From: Astyanax mexicanus
Taxonomy: Eukaryota; Chordata; Actinopteri; Characiformes; Acestrorhamphidae
Assembly: GCF_023375975.1 (NCBI RefSeq)
Contig: NC_064417.1
Span: forward strand, 39,184,198 to 39,248,197
Direction: 5' to 3'
DNA: 64,000 nucleotides
Shown: in pieces, positions 39,984 to 53,160 of the stretch
Layout of the letters: the number at the start of each line of letters is the position of its first letter
How positions within the stretch are numbered: position 1 is the first letter of the stretch
Notes under the pieces: generated by a model
Database searches by the model: none
Told to the model about the DNA's origin: nothing
The model's input: only the letters and a program-made list of their open reading frames with translations
Translations under genes and position numbers: made by a program

Positions 39984-40253
39984 ACACTATTAAAAATAAA
40001 GTCACTACCAAGGGTTCTTTGAGTTAGAATCAGTTTTGTTACATTAATAATCATGTTTGTAATAGAGATGTCTACAAGAAGTGTATACAGAATCATTATT
40101 AATGTAAAAATAAAGGTTCTTTACCTATTTAAAAGGTTTTCCACACTTTTACATTAATCCCTTATATAAACACGGTTATTTTTGGATCCAAAAGTGGTTC
40201 TGTTGTGGCATCATTCATAGAACTATTTGTAGCATCCTTATTTTTAACAGTGT
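39984..40253. mobile_element. Non-autonomous DNA transposon (AAAGGTTCTT family)
   Basis: Left tip ACACTATTAAAAATAA and right tip TTATTTTTAACAGTGT are inverted copies differing at one base. Inside are AAGGGTTCTTTG and AAAGGTTCTTTACC motifs typical of a common teleost MITE. Non-coding. A related copy lies at 56090-56420. Confidence 0.65.
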
Positions 40254-41700
40254 AGTCCAGAACTAGATTTAGATAAATATGAATCAGATCTGAATCTGTA
40301 ACACTAGAATAAACAAATAAACCCACATGACCCAAAAACGCATTCACCTTTAGCCTTTTAAAATCTACTACATATAATAAATATACATATATACATATAA
40401 TAAAGCAATAATGATGCAAAAAAAAGCAAGAACAAAAAATAATTTCTAAAAAAAAAAACTTTAGTATAAGAATGTGTGACTGTCTTTTAGGACCTATCAC
40501 TGATTTCTACACAAAGCATTAAATGATGATCAGTGATGTAAAATAAATTACATTTGTCTTCTTTTAGCAGTTTTAACAAAGACTGAGGTAAAGGTAGGGA
40601 TGATGGGGTGCAGAGTTCTTACCTTCTGTTCGGCGAACCGAGAAGCCAAAAGGAGAAGTCAGCTGGTGCAGGGGTCTGGAACTATCTAACAGCAACACAA
40701 GTTCTCTAAGACATTTGCAGTGGGCTGGCCCTGCTAACCCCCCTCCTGGAGCTCCGCTGGAGTGGGACGTCCCACAGTTAACTCTATGTATCCAGCTACA
40801 GGGTCTTAATCCCATGCAAATCAGGTCTGCTATGCATGTTTGCCTGCTGTCCACACAGAAAAACAGAATAAATTTCACATTTATTTGTAAATGCCTGGAA
40901 ACACTATTATTTAAAGAAAGTAAATTTAGTTGTAGATTTAATATGCTGTTTTAACTGTGGGGTTGTGGACTTGCTAAAGGATTTAGGATTAGTCAGGTTT
41001 GTATACATATACGAGCGCTAACAGGGTACCTATTAACACTGATGATATATTTAACATTGTAATTCTCTTGGGCAGGTATAACTAATACTATTCATATGTA
41101 CAGTAAATAGTGTGTGCAATACACAATTACAATGTTGTATGTTTGGGAGATTGCTAAAATAGCAGTTTGGGCATTCAGGGTATTGGGTATTCAGGTTTGA
41201 TTTGAGTAAAGAATCATAAAGAGTGATGGAGTATCTCACAATACCAGTGCTGTTGGAACAACCTAAATTTACCATATTATAACTTTACAGAATAAACAAA
41301 GAACATACACAATGTAGTAAATAGGGAATTTTATAACATCATAATATAAAATATATATTTTAAAAATATATAATAAAATATTACTAACACTAAAATAAAG
41401 CCATATATTTCCAAAATATTAATTTGACAGTTAAAAGAAACATACTAAATGGAGCAAATGCTGTATTTCATAATATAAAGAGAGTATTACAATACTTTGC
41501 TATACACTGATATTAAAACACACCCACTTTCACAAAATAATCCAATTCAAGCAAAAATATACTAATCTGACTATAATAAGTATTTTATATATCATAGTTT
41601 TTTTTTTAAATAATATTTCACAATATTGAACAAAAATGTTCAAATAATAGATGTTCATAAGAAACAAAACACATTCCTAACGAACTAAAGTTAATGTAAA

Positions 41701-41725
<25 letters not shown>
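41701..41725. repeat. (AT)n microsatellite
   Basis: About 12 AT units. Confidence 0.85.
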
Positions 41726-41731
<6 letters not shown>

Positions 41732-43461
41732 TTTAGCTGTTCATTTTGGTACCATTTTTGTTGGATAGTTTGTTGTGAAATTGTAACAAAATGCAAAAAA
41801 ATATTTAATTTTAAAAAAGGAAAACTAGATAGATATAGAGATATAGAGATATAAAGTTTTTGGTGAGAATTGTAACATATCTTCCATTTCAATGCTGGGC
41901 TTCTAATGCCAAACCTACACTGGAAAAGTACAAGACTAAAGACTGACAATCTGTCACTGCTCTGCAAATTAAAATTAAAAATTGCTCTGCCAACTTAAAA
42001 TCCTGCAGAGTCAATAATTACAAGTCTGCAACTAGATGCTTTTGAGATCATTCCCCATCATTCTCCTGCTTGACATTTACGAGAATCTGTTAAACAATGG
42101 AGCACAAACAGAAGCAGCTTTTAGCCACAGCTGTCTTTGTGTGTGCAGAAGTTTGTTAGCAAAAAAAGAGCAAGAAAGACACCACAGAATGAGTTTAAAT
42201 GAACAGGGACAGCTGCTTTTGTTTGTTGGTGGAGAAAGCTCTCCTATTGGTTATTCTAATGTATGTTGGAATTAGTGGTGGGAATCACAGAGCATCTTAT
42301 GGTACAACATGATCATGATATGTTGTCCATTATCATGATGATATCACAATCCTGAGATTCTACAATACTCAATATATCACAAGACAATTCTCTAAAATAC
42401 TTCAGGGAATCTGTGTTACCAAAGAGAATAAAATACTGGTGTAATTTAAACAGTTAAAAGCAGGATAGCTACTTAAAACCCAGTATGGAATTTCAGGGTA
42501 TCTGCTCATGCTGGCCAATGAAATCCCATCATTTATTTTCACCTTATTCTCTCAGCTAGCTTCTTTTACTACAGTTTAAACACTGGAGAGTTTTGGTGAT
42601 TGTCAGGTTTAAGCAATAGCTTACTAAATAAAATAAAAAAATAAATACAGTATAACAGTACAGTGTGTGCGTGCATGCTCGGCAAAGTAGAATTAAAGTG
42701 GATCATACCATTTTTATGGTAGGCATATTGCACTGTTATATTTTCATTATTAAAATTATTTTTAATGATAGACTTTCTAAGATTTTAAATGTTTTAGCTT
42801 ATCAGAGACACACTTCTTTAAAAAAAAAGAAAAAAATAACTTTTGCTTTCACTTCTAGGGGTGGTGGAACAGGTTTTTTATGAGTACTTAAGCACCCCTA
42901 AAAATGGACTAGATACGCTCATGATAAGAATACAGAATCTAGTAGCACTTTATGTTAAAGGCACACAATGCTTTATTACCCCACAGCAATTCTGGCATTG
43001 TCCATAGTCAGGGAAGCTGTGTGTACACAAGCACAACAACACAACACAATGCTTCAGTAAGGTAAATGAATGTCTTATGACTCCCATCAAAAGGAAAATA
43101 AAGCAAATAGAAATAATAAAAAGACTGGAAAACTCTATTACGGCTTGTCCAATCAGAGTCAAATACATGTATTAACTGACAGCACTGCCTGTAAGCAGTG
43201 TCCCTGTGGATGAAAGAGTAAACGCATGACCTCATGTGACTCTTTCTAAAATAATCGTAACTTATTTTGCTTCAGAAAACACACTCGCAATCGTTTTACT
43301 TCATATAAAAGTGTGTGTAATATTGTCAGGCATACAGTAGATGATATAGATACATGTCATTTGGGTTGAACTGTTAAAAAATGAATGCTACGTGGTTCAA
43401 TTCTTTAAAATCCCAGTCACAGAATCAAATTCCTCAGTCCATTCTTACTGTTCTGTCTATC

Positions 43462-43466
<5 letters not shown>

Positions 43467-43504
<38 letters not shown>
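43467..43504. repeat. (TG)n microsatellite
   Basis: About 19 TG units. Confidence 0.9.
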
Positions 43505-43507
<3 letters not shown>

Positions 43508-43889
43508 GTGGGTTGCTGAAAGTACATCAGGCTAAAGTAATCACAGCAGCTGTTCAATGTACTGTAGCTTCAGCTTCTCTGCCTTACACACACTGGTTCA
43601 GTACCGATTGCCGCTCTGCTATGGATTGCTAATGTCTGTCCTCTCCCAGCCCTGTGGACGAGTAAGGAGAGAAACATCTGGATGAGAAAATGCTGGAAAA
43701 AACAGCAGCTATGCAACGTGGCATTTTCCATCCTGGCTGCGGCAGACAGAGTGAGCTGGAGTGGGAGCAGGCCGTGGTGGAGGAGGTGTAATTACTCAGG
43801 CTCTCTGGAGCTGCAGACGTGGCGCTGTCTATGAAGCCTAACAAGTCTTCACATGGCTATCTGCTTTCTGGAACCCCCACCATTATATC

Positions 43890-43990
43890 CCCTCATTCTA
43901 ATTACAATTAGGTGTAATTATACCAGCTAGCATCTGCAGATCAAGGGCAGCAGCACCTGAACTGTGTCAGGTGATAATTTATGGGACTCC
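43890..43990. promoter_or_regulatory. Possible enhancer-like cluster
   Basis: Within 100 bp: several TAATTA/ATTACAATTA homeodomain-type sites (43899-43920) and two E-boxes, CACCTG (43954-43959) and CAGGTG (43968-43973). In the gene-free region 5' of sparc. Conservation cannot be judged here. Confidence 0.25.
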
Positions 43991-44179
43991 CTGGAAAAGA
44001 TTAGCTGTGCTGGTACATACTGTAGGTGGTAAAAGGCATGGTATAATACAGTTTTGCCCTTAGTTTGCCCTTTATGAAATGTATGTAGTTTGCTTTCAGT
44101 GTAAATATCAGATTATAACTATTTCATTTTCATTCATTACAAGCTATTCATTTTTCAAGGTAAGTGGTTTCCTGGATAG

Positions 44180-45340
44180 TGGATAGGGGTCTTATGATCA
44201 TTTTCTTTTCATCGTCTGACTATGTATGCATTTTTCTCAGACGTCCTCTGTGAAAATTACAGGCTAAATTACCTACTATTTTTCTCTGAATTTAAGTCCC
44301 GTCCAGTTTCGTCATGTTGTGTTTAATAAAATAGCTATTTGTCCACTGCCACGCACCGTTATTACACTTTGGGTGCACGTTTCCACATAGATTACATTAC
44401 ATTACATTTGGCAGACGCTTTTGTCCAAAGCAACTTACAATAGTCAAGTACAATGTAAAATAAGTTTAAAGGTAAAACATCTTTGGATAGGGATAAAAGG
44501 AGGTCAAAGGGGAATAATAGGATAGAGGAGTGAAGGAGGGGAAGAAGGAAATGAGGTTAGAAGTAGTTAGTGTGTTAGAGGTGTTAAGAGAGTAAGTGCT
44601 CTTTGAAGAGCTCTGTCTTCATGAGTTTCTTAAAGATAGCGAGAGATTCTCCTGATCTGGTAGTGGAAGGTAGTTTGTTCCACCATTGGGGAACTCTGTA
44701 TGGGAACAGTCTGGATTGCTTTGTGTGAATGTTTGGCAAAGCGAGGCGACGTTCATTGGAGGAGCGCAGCGGCCGGGAGGTAGCGTAAGCCTTCAGGAGC
44801 GAGTGCAGGTAGGAAGGAGCCTGTTCTGTCATCACCTTGTAGGCGATTGTAAGAGCTTTGAATTTGATGCGAGCATCAACTGGTAGCCAATGGAGCTCAA
44901 TGAGCAGCGGGGTGACATGTGCCCGTTTTGGCTGGTTGAAGACCAGACGTGCTGCTGCGTTCTGGATCATCTGGAGTGGTTTTACTACGCAGGCCGGGAG
45001 GCCAGTTAGCAGGGCATTGCAGTAGTCGAGGCGTGAGATGACGACCGCTTGCACCAGGAGTTGGGTGGCCTGTTGCGTCAAGAACGGTCTAATTTTTCGG
45101 ATGTTATAGAGCGCAAAGCGGCAGGACTGAGCAACTGAGGCCACATGGTGCACATTTGGCCTCAGATCCACGTAAACACAACAGCGAGTGGAAATGGAGG
45201 AGCTACTGAAAGCGATGTGATGTGATAGAGAAAGCTAAAAAACTCACTGATGCAAGATTTTTATCACTGAGTAGAAGTGTAATTTTTTTTTCACAGACGT
45301 CCCCCTGAGAAACTAATCCTGTCTTATCTAGCCTCAGTCC
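44180..45340. repeat. Dispersed repeat split by a LINE insertion
   Basis: The two halves, 44180-44388 and 45172-45340, together match the uninterrupted copy at 63243-63660. Shared blocks, in order, are TTTCTCAGACGTCCTCTG, AAAATAGCTATTTGTCCACT, GCCACGCACCGT, AACACAACAGC, GGAAATGGAGGAG, and GTCCCCCTGAGAAACTAAT. Probably a non-autonomous DNA transposon; superfamily not determined. Confidence 0.65.
44384..45176 (-). mobile_element. L2-clade LINE, 5'-truncated copy with RT C-terminus
   Basis: Minus-strand open frame 45171-44584 (195 aa) is the C-terminal part of an L2/CR1-type reverse transcriptase: ISRLDYCNALLTGLP, IQNAAARLVFNQPKRAHVTP, LHWLPVDARIKFKALTIAYK, WWNKLPSTTRS. Downstream is the L2-type 3' tail, seen on plus as ATTACATTACATTTGGCAGA then CGCTTTTGTCCAAAGCAACT. 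The flanks show TCCAC at both junctions, a possible 5-bp target duplication. The catalytic core is missing (5' truncation), but the remaining frame is intact, so the insertion is fairly young. Confidence 0.85.
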
Positions 45341-47044
45341 TAAAGTTTGCTGTCAAGTAACACACTGCCCCAATTGGTGGTGTGATGATGACTTCTAAAA
45401 CTGTTCTAAAACGTTTGACAGTGTGGATAAATTTTATTGTTGATAAACATGATATTTTTCCGCAGATTTCTGCAGACAAAACTGAAAGCGATGTTTTTCT
45501 CCTGAATTAAAATGTTAGATCTGTAAAAAATGTGTAAGACGAACTGACTACACACTGAAATATCTGTTTTTATATTTAGTTGTAAAGGTTTCTCTGTAAA
45601 TGTAATTATAATGTATGATCATAATGTACAAAACTCCACTTTATTACCCTGCATTCTTTCGAAGACAGAAATAGTATTTATGTTTGGTTTGGAATGCAGT
45701 TTCTATTCATTCCACCACCAACATGTTGATGTGATGTATTTTGGACTACTCTCTTTCTCTGGCTAGTTTATGGGAAATGCCTCTATTGGGGCCTTGCCTG
45801 AAAATAGAATCTGTATCGTGCAGTGGACGGCACGATCTCTTCTGACCATCATTTCCTCAATAAAGCACCACAGACTCTTAAAAGGATCACAGCCTCGGTG
45901 GGGGACACAAGGCCTCTATTCATTCTGCTTCCTGTTTTTGCCTCTGTGTAAACGCAGAGCACATCAAATCCTGCAATGGCAAATAATATTAAACATGGGA
46001 CTGGAATAAATTACAGCACCTGAGTTTACAGTGGAGATAAACCAGGCGCGCCACACCTCCACACAGTAAACAGTAATATAGCCCCACCTGCGACCTCCGG
46101 GAGGTGCTAACAAAAGCAGAGCAAAGGTGCGAATTTAGGTGAGGTGTTAATGGACAGCATTTTCCATACAAAAACATGACAAAAACAGTAGAAACAGCAA
46201 CAGCATGTGGGATGACATAAGTTGCTCTGCCTGAGTAGAACACACACTGTCTTTCATTACATCACTTCACAGGCAGCCCGCACAAAGCAACACAGAGCAA
46301 GAGGCTTTTCCAACACAAGGCTCATCATTGTCTCAGATTATTGGTCTGGGTGTGTAATTTTGAAATGGACAGCTCAGCGCACTGGCAACTCTTTTTGTCA
46401 TTAACCCTTAGAAATCTTAGACATTAACCCTTGGAAAATATATAATTGTTGTCTTGTAGTATTTAAATGTAGTTCACCAATTATTACCAATTTCATGAAC
46501 TGTAGTTATTAATTTTGAGATACTGTATATTGTAAGTAGATTAGATTAGAATAGAGACTATTAAAGAGCTTTTGTAATCAGAATGAAGTTACTACAGTTC
46601 AGGAAGTTTAGGCTGTGGGCTATGTGGTGACTAAAATAAGGCGTGTTTTGCTAAATGGTCGCTATAGTGGTTGCTATGGTGTTGCTGGGTGTTCACTTTG
46701 GTATCCTTGGTAATTGTTAGGTGGAGATGAAGTGCTATACAAAGAGATATTGGTGTTATTGTGCTGTGAAGGCATAATAGATCTGTACACTCATGGCTGT
46801 AAACACAGTATAGCAGGAATTAAAGGAACGAATTATTGTAAAATTCTTTAATCATATGCAGAACAAGCAGAATGGAGAAATTTAGCTCAGTCTTTTATTT
46901 TAGCAGAAATATTTCCAATATTTATATGGCTTAGTTGTTTTTTAGAACAACTAGTGCTCTTTTAGAAATTTCTGGTGGGTTTGCACTCCCAGATGTATGG
47001 TTGATGTCTTCCTCATCCACACACACAGTGAGAAATGGCAGCCA
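45341..47044. other. No gene seen
   Basis: Spacer with moderately GC-rich patches at 45770-46120; no coding motif recognised. Confidence 0.55.
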
Positions 47045-47322
47045 ATCACACACACCCTACTCTTAACCGGAAACAACCCCCACTTGGAAAACTGCATCAG
47101 GCACTGAGGAATTCCAATCCATATCTGGGCATACAAAGACACATACTTAAACCCACACACCAGAACAATTTAGAGTATCTATTTTTTCTGGGCAATTTAA
47201 AGCATCCAATTTACTTGATCTACATGTATGACTGTGAAAGGAAATCAGATTCCTTGAACCCAAGTCTCCAGCGCTGGGAGGAAAATGTGCTAACCACTAA
47301 GCCACGTGCCACCCAAGAAAGA
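47045..47322 (-). mobile_element. tRNA-derived SINE
   Basis: Minus-strand head GGCACGTGGCTTAGTGGTTAG contains an A-box (plus 47294-47304). It is followed by a B-box-like GGGTTCAAGG (plus 47252-47261), then a body ending in the ATTGGATGCTTTAAATTGCC-type sequence. This is a widespread fish SINE architecture. Diverged, so probably old. Confidence 0.65.
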
Positions 47323-50300
47323 AATAAAAAGAAAAAACAGAATGTAAAAATGTGAAAGATACATTTAAAAGTGAGATTTGCAGATTTTCCATAACCCAGT
47401 GTTGTCAATTAGTCAGGCACAAGAACAGATTGATGATATACATACGTTTTTGTTAAATTCTGGTTTATATGGTTATAAAAACAATATATCCAGATTATTT
47501 CTGCTATTAGGTTGCGATTGCTCTCGCTTTAATTTTTTAATCATGTTTCAAATCAATTGCTTGCGTAGTTAACAATACTAACAATTAACAATACCAGATA
47601 AACAATGAAAAGAAGTTGTAATTGAGTCTGTCTTGGAGGAATCCCAGAAACACTTTAGAGACTGAAGGAGAAAGGCTCCTCAGGAGGATGCATGCTCCTG
47701 AAACACAATGGCTGCTCATCCTTTCCTTCCTTGACTTACTTCCTTAAGAGATTGACAGGACCAAAATGAAAACGTGGGGGAAAATGTGGGGGATCAGTCC
47801 CGGCGGAGGATAATGACTGGGAGACAGATGGAGTGAGGGAATGGGATGGTGAGCATGGAGAGGTCGCATTGTCTGTAACTTTCTCCTGCAGCTGTTAAGT
47901 GGGTGTAATGTCAGCATGGCAGGGCTGGAGTGGGTACAGCATGGGCTGTCTGTGGCAGGGCCACTCCCAGTACCAGCTTTCAGCCTCACCGCTGAGGAGG
48001 AGGTGACGTGTACAGTGGAGACTAAACCACTGCTGCACATTCTGTTCTGGCCGAGCGGGCTGTCCGCAGGCCGGCTCATGGAACAGCACCAGCAGGAGGA
48101 GAGAATTGCGGTGTAGTGCAGATCAGTGGCTAAAGAATATCATGCTTATGCTATTTCAATGCATATGTTACATCTGCAGAGACAGCAGGACAGGTAAAGA
48201 TTAGATAAAAAAGGAAAATTTGATAAGAGTTAGTTTTAGAGCCCTGAAGGTTTGAATATTTTTAGTTTAAATGACTTCTAAGCATGTATAAGCTTAGAAA
48301 GGAATTCTATCTTTTATAGTTTCATCTGTTTCTAATTGAATCCATTTTCACAATATTATAATAAAAGTGTCAGCGTGATGCATTTCTAATATTTAACTCG
48401 GCCACAGTCAGCCAGACTATTCTAAAAAAAAAAAAACAAGCTTCAGCAAATGAATTTTAATATTTCACTCTTCCTCATTTATTTCTCAACAGAAAAAGGC
48501 ATTTTGGCAGATTGAAGGGCTTTAATAGGTTGGTGATTAGAATATAAAGGAGTAAAAAGTGATATCCCATTCATGTCTTCATATTGCCACATCATCACTT
48601 TTGCCTCAAAGGCCTAATTTGCATTTAATTACTGACTTATAATGTGGAGGTGCTCTAAAGTATGTGACTTTGGTTGGGGCAAAGATATCCAGATGCAGTT
48701 TTACAAGACTATATCGTCTTAGAATAAAACCTGCGGTGGAAAAAAAGAGAAGCTCTGCTCTGACTGGCGTGCATCACCACTACGGCTTACAGGAGCCACA
48801 AGTCCTTACAAGCAAGTCTGTTCCATTACCAGCCATATTTTCAGCGTCATCGGGTAGTTATCTTTGCTTATGAAAGACCAGTAATCAATATCTCTTTGAA
48901 TGGGGAGAGACTTAATTACTGGAAACCGAGGGTCAAATTAGTGTAAAAAAAAAACACATTTTAAATCTAATGAAAATCTGATGAAACGCCATGAACCTCA
49001 TCAGCATTTGTAGCTCAATACAACACAAAAAAAAAATTTCTTCATGTTTGGCTAATGTGCTTGCACAGATCTAAATATTGACCCTCCCACGCCCTCTCCC
49101 TACAGCCTGGAAGCTGAATGGCTGTTGATTGTTATTTATATTTTTGACATCTTTTAAATGTGAACTGTGAGTTGTGGAGATCATGTAAGACATACAAAAA
49201 AAATCAAGCTTTGCATGCTGGGGAGTGGAATGTGTACTCTGAGTCTTCTTTTTCATTGGTCCACTTGAATACACTTGCCTCTACCTGCATGGCATGCTAG
49301 CATGTGCACACATTCAGTCTTGCATGCTCTGTGCACTTTGAAAGAAAGAAGGAATGTTTCTTTGTGCCCTTGAACCTCGGTTTATCAGCTGGTGCCTTCT
49401 CACTCTTCCATGCCAGTGTATATCCCTGAAACAAATCAGAAAAGATCCTGCTCTGTTATTCCATGTGCCATGTTCTCAGTGTAGCTCATGTTAGCTTATG
49501 CTAGATTCTTCTGTGTGGATCTCTTGTCTCTTCTCTGCAGTCTTGGCCTGATGCAGAGGTGAGGCCTAATTCTAATCTTGTGACAGCAAGGATGTCTCAG
49601 GGTTTCCTTTCAAACAGAGAAAGCCCTGTTGCAGCACGTATGCAAGCGCCAATCTTTTTCAGTTTTTGTAGATAAAGGGCTGATTATAGTGGAGCCGAGG
49701 GCAGTCTAAACAAGCGTCTGAGGATACTTTGACTAGCTGTGATACACTATCTGATCACATACACCTGAATGTACACTCAGGGTGTTTGAACGGCAAATTT
49801 ATGCTCAACGTTAAATAAAAAATTGGGATATGCATACAGTGCATGTCCTCTAAAAGCTTCAGGCTTAATTATACATCTGTGCCATCAGCTGCACAAGTGG
49901 CCAACACTGTTGTGAGCATTTATACTACTTGTGCATGTGTTTGTCTGCATCACTCTGCAGTTTACAGAGCAAAAAATGGGAATGGGTAAGGGAAGGCTCA
50001 GCAGATCAATCATAGTGGCTGTGGTCTGCGTTGCCATGGCGCATAGCTACATTTAGGTGGAGATGTGCATCAGCCTACTGCAGCATGCATTTGACACAGA
50101 ACCAAAATTTGCCTTTAAAGATACAGATGAAACATAGCAGCACAACTTAAAGTCTTATAAGTGCAGCCAACAGTTCAAATTAATTATGACCACTATGACC
50201 ATATTCTTATGACCAAGAATATAAATTATGGTGGAACTTCTTGACTATAATAGACTCACAGACCACCACCATTTAAACCACCACCTCCTTGATTTTGTTT

Positions 50301-52934
50301 AAAGTAAGTGCATCATCAGACTTCCCAAGTCTCCCAAATGTCGTGGGAGTCTACTGCATATCAATAATGGCTCCCTGATGCTCGCAAATCAGACACAATC
50401 TCCCAGAATCTAGAACGAGCCACAAACACAACGCCTGCAACACAGACTTTTCCACCAATCACATGTGTAAATGAGAGGGAGAGGCAGAGAAAGTTCTCCC
50501 CTCGAGTGCATATTCATGAAGCGCATGCAAAACAGAGATAATTCTGATTGGCCTGTTCTCTACAAAGACTCAGTCAGCCAATCAGTTTTTAGTGTGAGCG
50601 GGAACTGTTTTTTTTCCCTCCTGGACGGGATGCATTCAAGAGCATCATGGCTCTCATCAAAACTCATTTCACCTCTGACTACTGTAAACTATATCCATGT
50701 CTGGTAAAAGTAAAAAACTACGAAAGCCTGCAGAACAGTTTGTATTAGGGATTTTAGCATTGCCCACGGGGGACAAAATTATTGCAAAAGGCATGTTGAG
50801 GTGAGTTAGCGTGACTATATTTTTTCTCCATTTTTGCAACTTGAAATGTCTGCATTATCATCACAGCCCCCTTCACCATGTTTGCTGTCATTAGATACTT
50901 TACTCTAAAGTGCCCTCTAGTGGATGTACTGCTTAATGTCTATGACAACATAAATAATGTGTGACTGACTATTGTATGTGATGGCTCTCCATAACATCAC
51001 ACAAGCTGTATGGTAAGCAGAATTAAAGCTAACTTAACAGTCATCAAATCCCAAACAATCCTGGATTCTTCACTGAGGACAATATGGTTCAACACTACTT
51101 AAAACTAAGGCAACAGCACTGATAATGGGCAATTTATTAAAATTACGGAAAAAAGTGTGTTATTGAGAACAACAACAATCTCTCACTAAGAGGTACACTA
51201 CCCACAAGTAGACTCTGAGACCTTTTATAGGGCAGCAAGTGAAAAGATTTTACACACTCTTGTGTCTTATCAGACCACACTTGAAATCATTTACATAGCT
51301 CCCTATCTGAGACTAACGGCATGTTTTTCACCCAGAGGAAAAAAAAACCTATTAAGATTATTATGTATGTAGTATACAGGAAGCCAAGCAAGCCTTACCA
51401 CTGGTTAGGCATTTATGATCTGATTAGAAGACAGAGATTAATTACCAGCATAGAAATAGACAGCAAATTCATCCAGTCATGTTTTGATTTTTAGTGGGTG
51501 GGATCAATATTGTGAGACAGAGCATCACTCTGGGCCTTCAAAAAGCCAGATATGTCAAAGAGTATGATTAAGAGCAGTATCCTTTGGAGACATACATTTT
51601 GCAGTTTTAGTACCTGACAGAATGCCAGTTTTGCTCATACACCCAGACATTTAGCTTGTCCTCACTTATTTTCAGTGTGACCACTGTCTCAAGTGTACAC
51701 AGTTCACTGTTATGATATTATGTTTGTCTTTATGTTTAGAAGGCAAATTTAGCTTTACATGGGGATATATGACACTTAAACAAGAAATACAGTATTTTAG
51801 CCATTAAATGTACTTTTGTGGAGAACACTTTATTCATTACTTACTGTGAACAAAATAAATGTTCAAAGGATTTCTTTGAAGTCCCACCTTCTCACTGCTG
51901 CATTTATATCAACCTTTGGTTAAACTGATTTCCTCCGCTAAATGGCCACAGCTTTAAAATGTCTAAATGCAAAAGAAAAAAACCCAAAATTAGTTAGATT
52001 TAAATTATGTACTTATTCATATTAATATTCAATTCGTTGTAATCTATGTTTTACATTGACATGGAAAAAATCATAATGTTAAAAATGCTAAGTGCTTTTT
52101 TTTTGCTCCATTTACTGGGTCAATGTTTTCATTTGGACATGTTTGACAGTCAGTCCTGGTCTCTTGTGTGCATTTATTTAATGCACATGATGAAAGAGAA
52201 AGCTAAAATACTTCTGTGCTGCATATTTGTCCTTATCAATGCAGGAACAGAATGTCCTTTGATTAAATGATCTCAGTCTGCCAAGGTGCACAGGATATGA
52301 AGGGAACTTTTTCATTCGGCTACATACTGCAGCCTGTTTTTCTAAAGGTGCTACAGAATGCAGAAAGCTGTGTTATAGCTTATATAATGTTCAAATAAAT
52401 TAGGAAGTATCAGCTCATTAGAGATAGTTTAGATGAGATTACAACCCTGCTATTTTGCCTCAGAATGCTGAGTGTGCTGAATTTCCTTTATGGTGGACCT
52501 GTGAAAAAAATTACCAGATTTGTTTTTATAGTCTGGTTTAGCTGAAGCACAGCATATCATAGCTATTTACACTGTACAAGAATATTGAATGAATATTCAT
52601 TTTTTGTTATATTCCACAGGCTTACCAGATAGTGTTGTACTCTTTCTGTGTCCTCTCAGGATCCTGTCATGGTGTACAGTTAACAGTTACCTAGCTAGCT
52701 GAAAACTGTAGCTAGCCTTGTTAGCTTTTAGCCTAGCATTTGCTCCCTTCCTCCAGTTTGGCCTCCTCGCGTGGCATTATTGACTTCCCCATCTGATGTA
52801 GTTGGGTCTATTGTGAGGTAATACAGTTTGTTTTTGATGGAGCAGACATTTTGCTTAGTAAAGGTGCCCACTCAGTTCACATTTGGAGTTTGAGCTCCAT
52901 TCTGCAGACTCTGACACAGAAGAGCTGATTCACA
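47323..52934. other. No gene recognised
   Basis: Open frames around 47744-48120 overlap on both strands and have no known domain. The stretch 50320-50800 looks repeat-like. A CTCF-like site lies at 50910. Confidence 0.5.
50910..50923 (-). promoter_or_regulatory. Candidate CTCF site
   Basis: The minus strand reads CCACTAGAGGGCAC, a near-consensus CTCF core, oriented towards sparc. Motif match only. Confidence 0.4.
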
Positions 52935-53160
52935 TAGCCAGGCAGGGTTGCCATGTCCAACAAAAAAGTAGCCCAAAGTAGCTAGTTTTTAAAGTAGCCC
53001 AAAAAACGCAGCCCGCCATCCTTGAATTTTCACCTGCGAATGGATTTTCAAACAAGCCCAATTTGGCAGGAAAACCGCAAACCTGGAAACTCTGTAGGCA
53101 GGGTTGCCAGGTCCACCTAAAATATCCAGCCCAAACCCCACCCTTCAAAAGCTTAAACTA
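52935..53160. repeat. Paired GGGTTGCCA-type repeat
   Basis: GGCAGGGTTGCCATGTCCA (about 52941) and GGCAGGGTTGCCAGGTCCA (about 53098) head two half-copies, each followed by a (T)AGCCC/CAGCCC stretch. A related GTTGCCAGGTC occurs at about 7611. Dispersed repeat of unknown class. Confidence 0.4.

Larger units (their letters stand above)
40254..44179. other. No gene seen
   Basis: AT-rich, with AT and TG microsatellites and an enhancer-like cluster near 43.9 kb. The stretch 42270-42420 looks like a diverged repeat with TGATATCACAAT-type words. Confidence 0.55.

Noticed and set aside
47744..48116. Overlapping open frames on both strands
   Set aside because: Three frames are open at once, which reflects base composition rather than coding; none shows a known motif.
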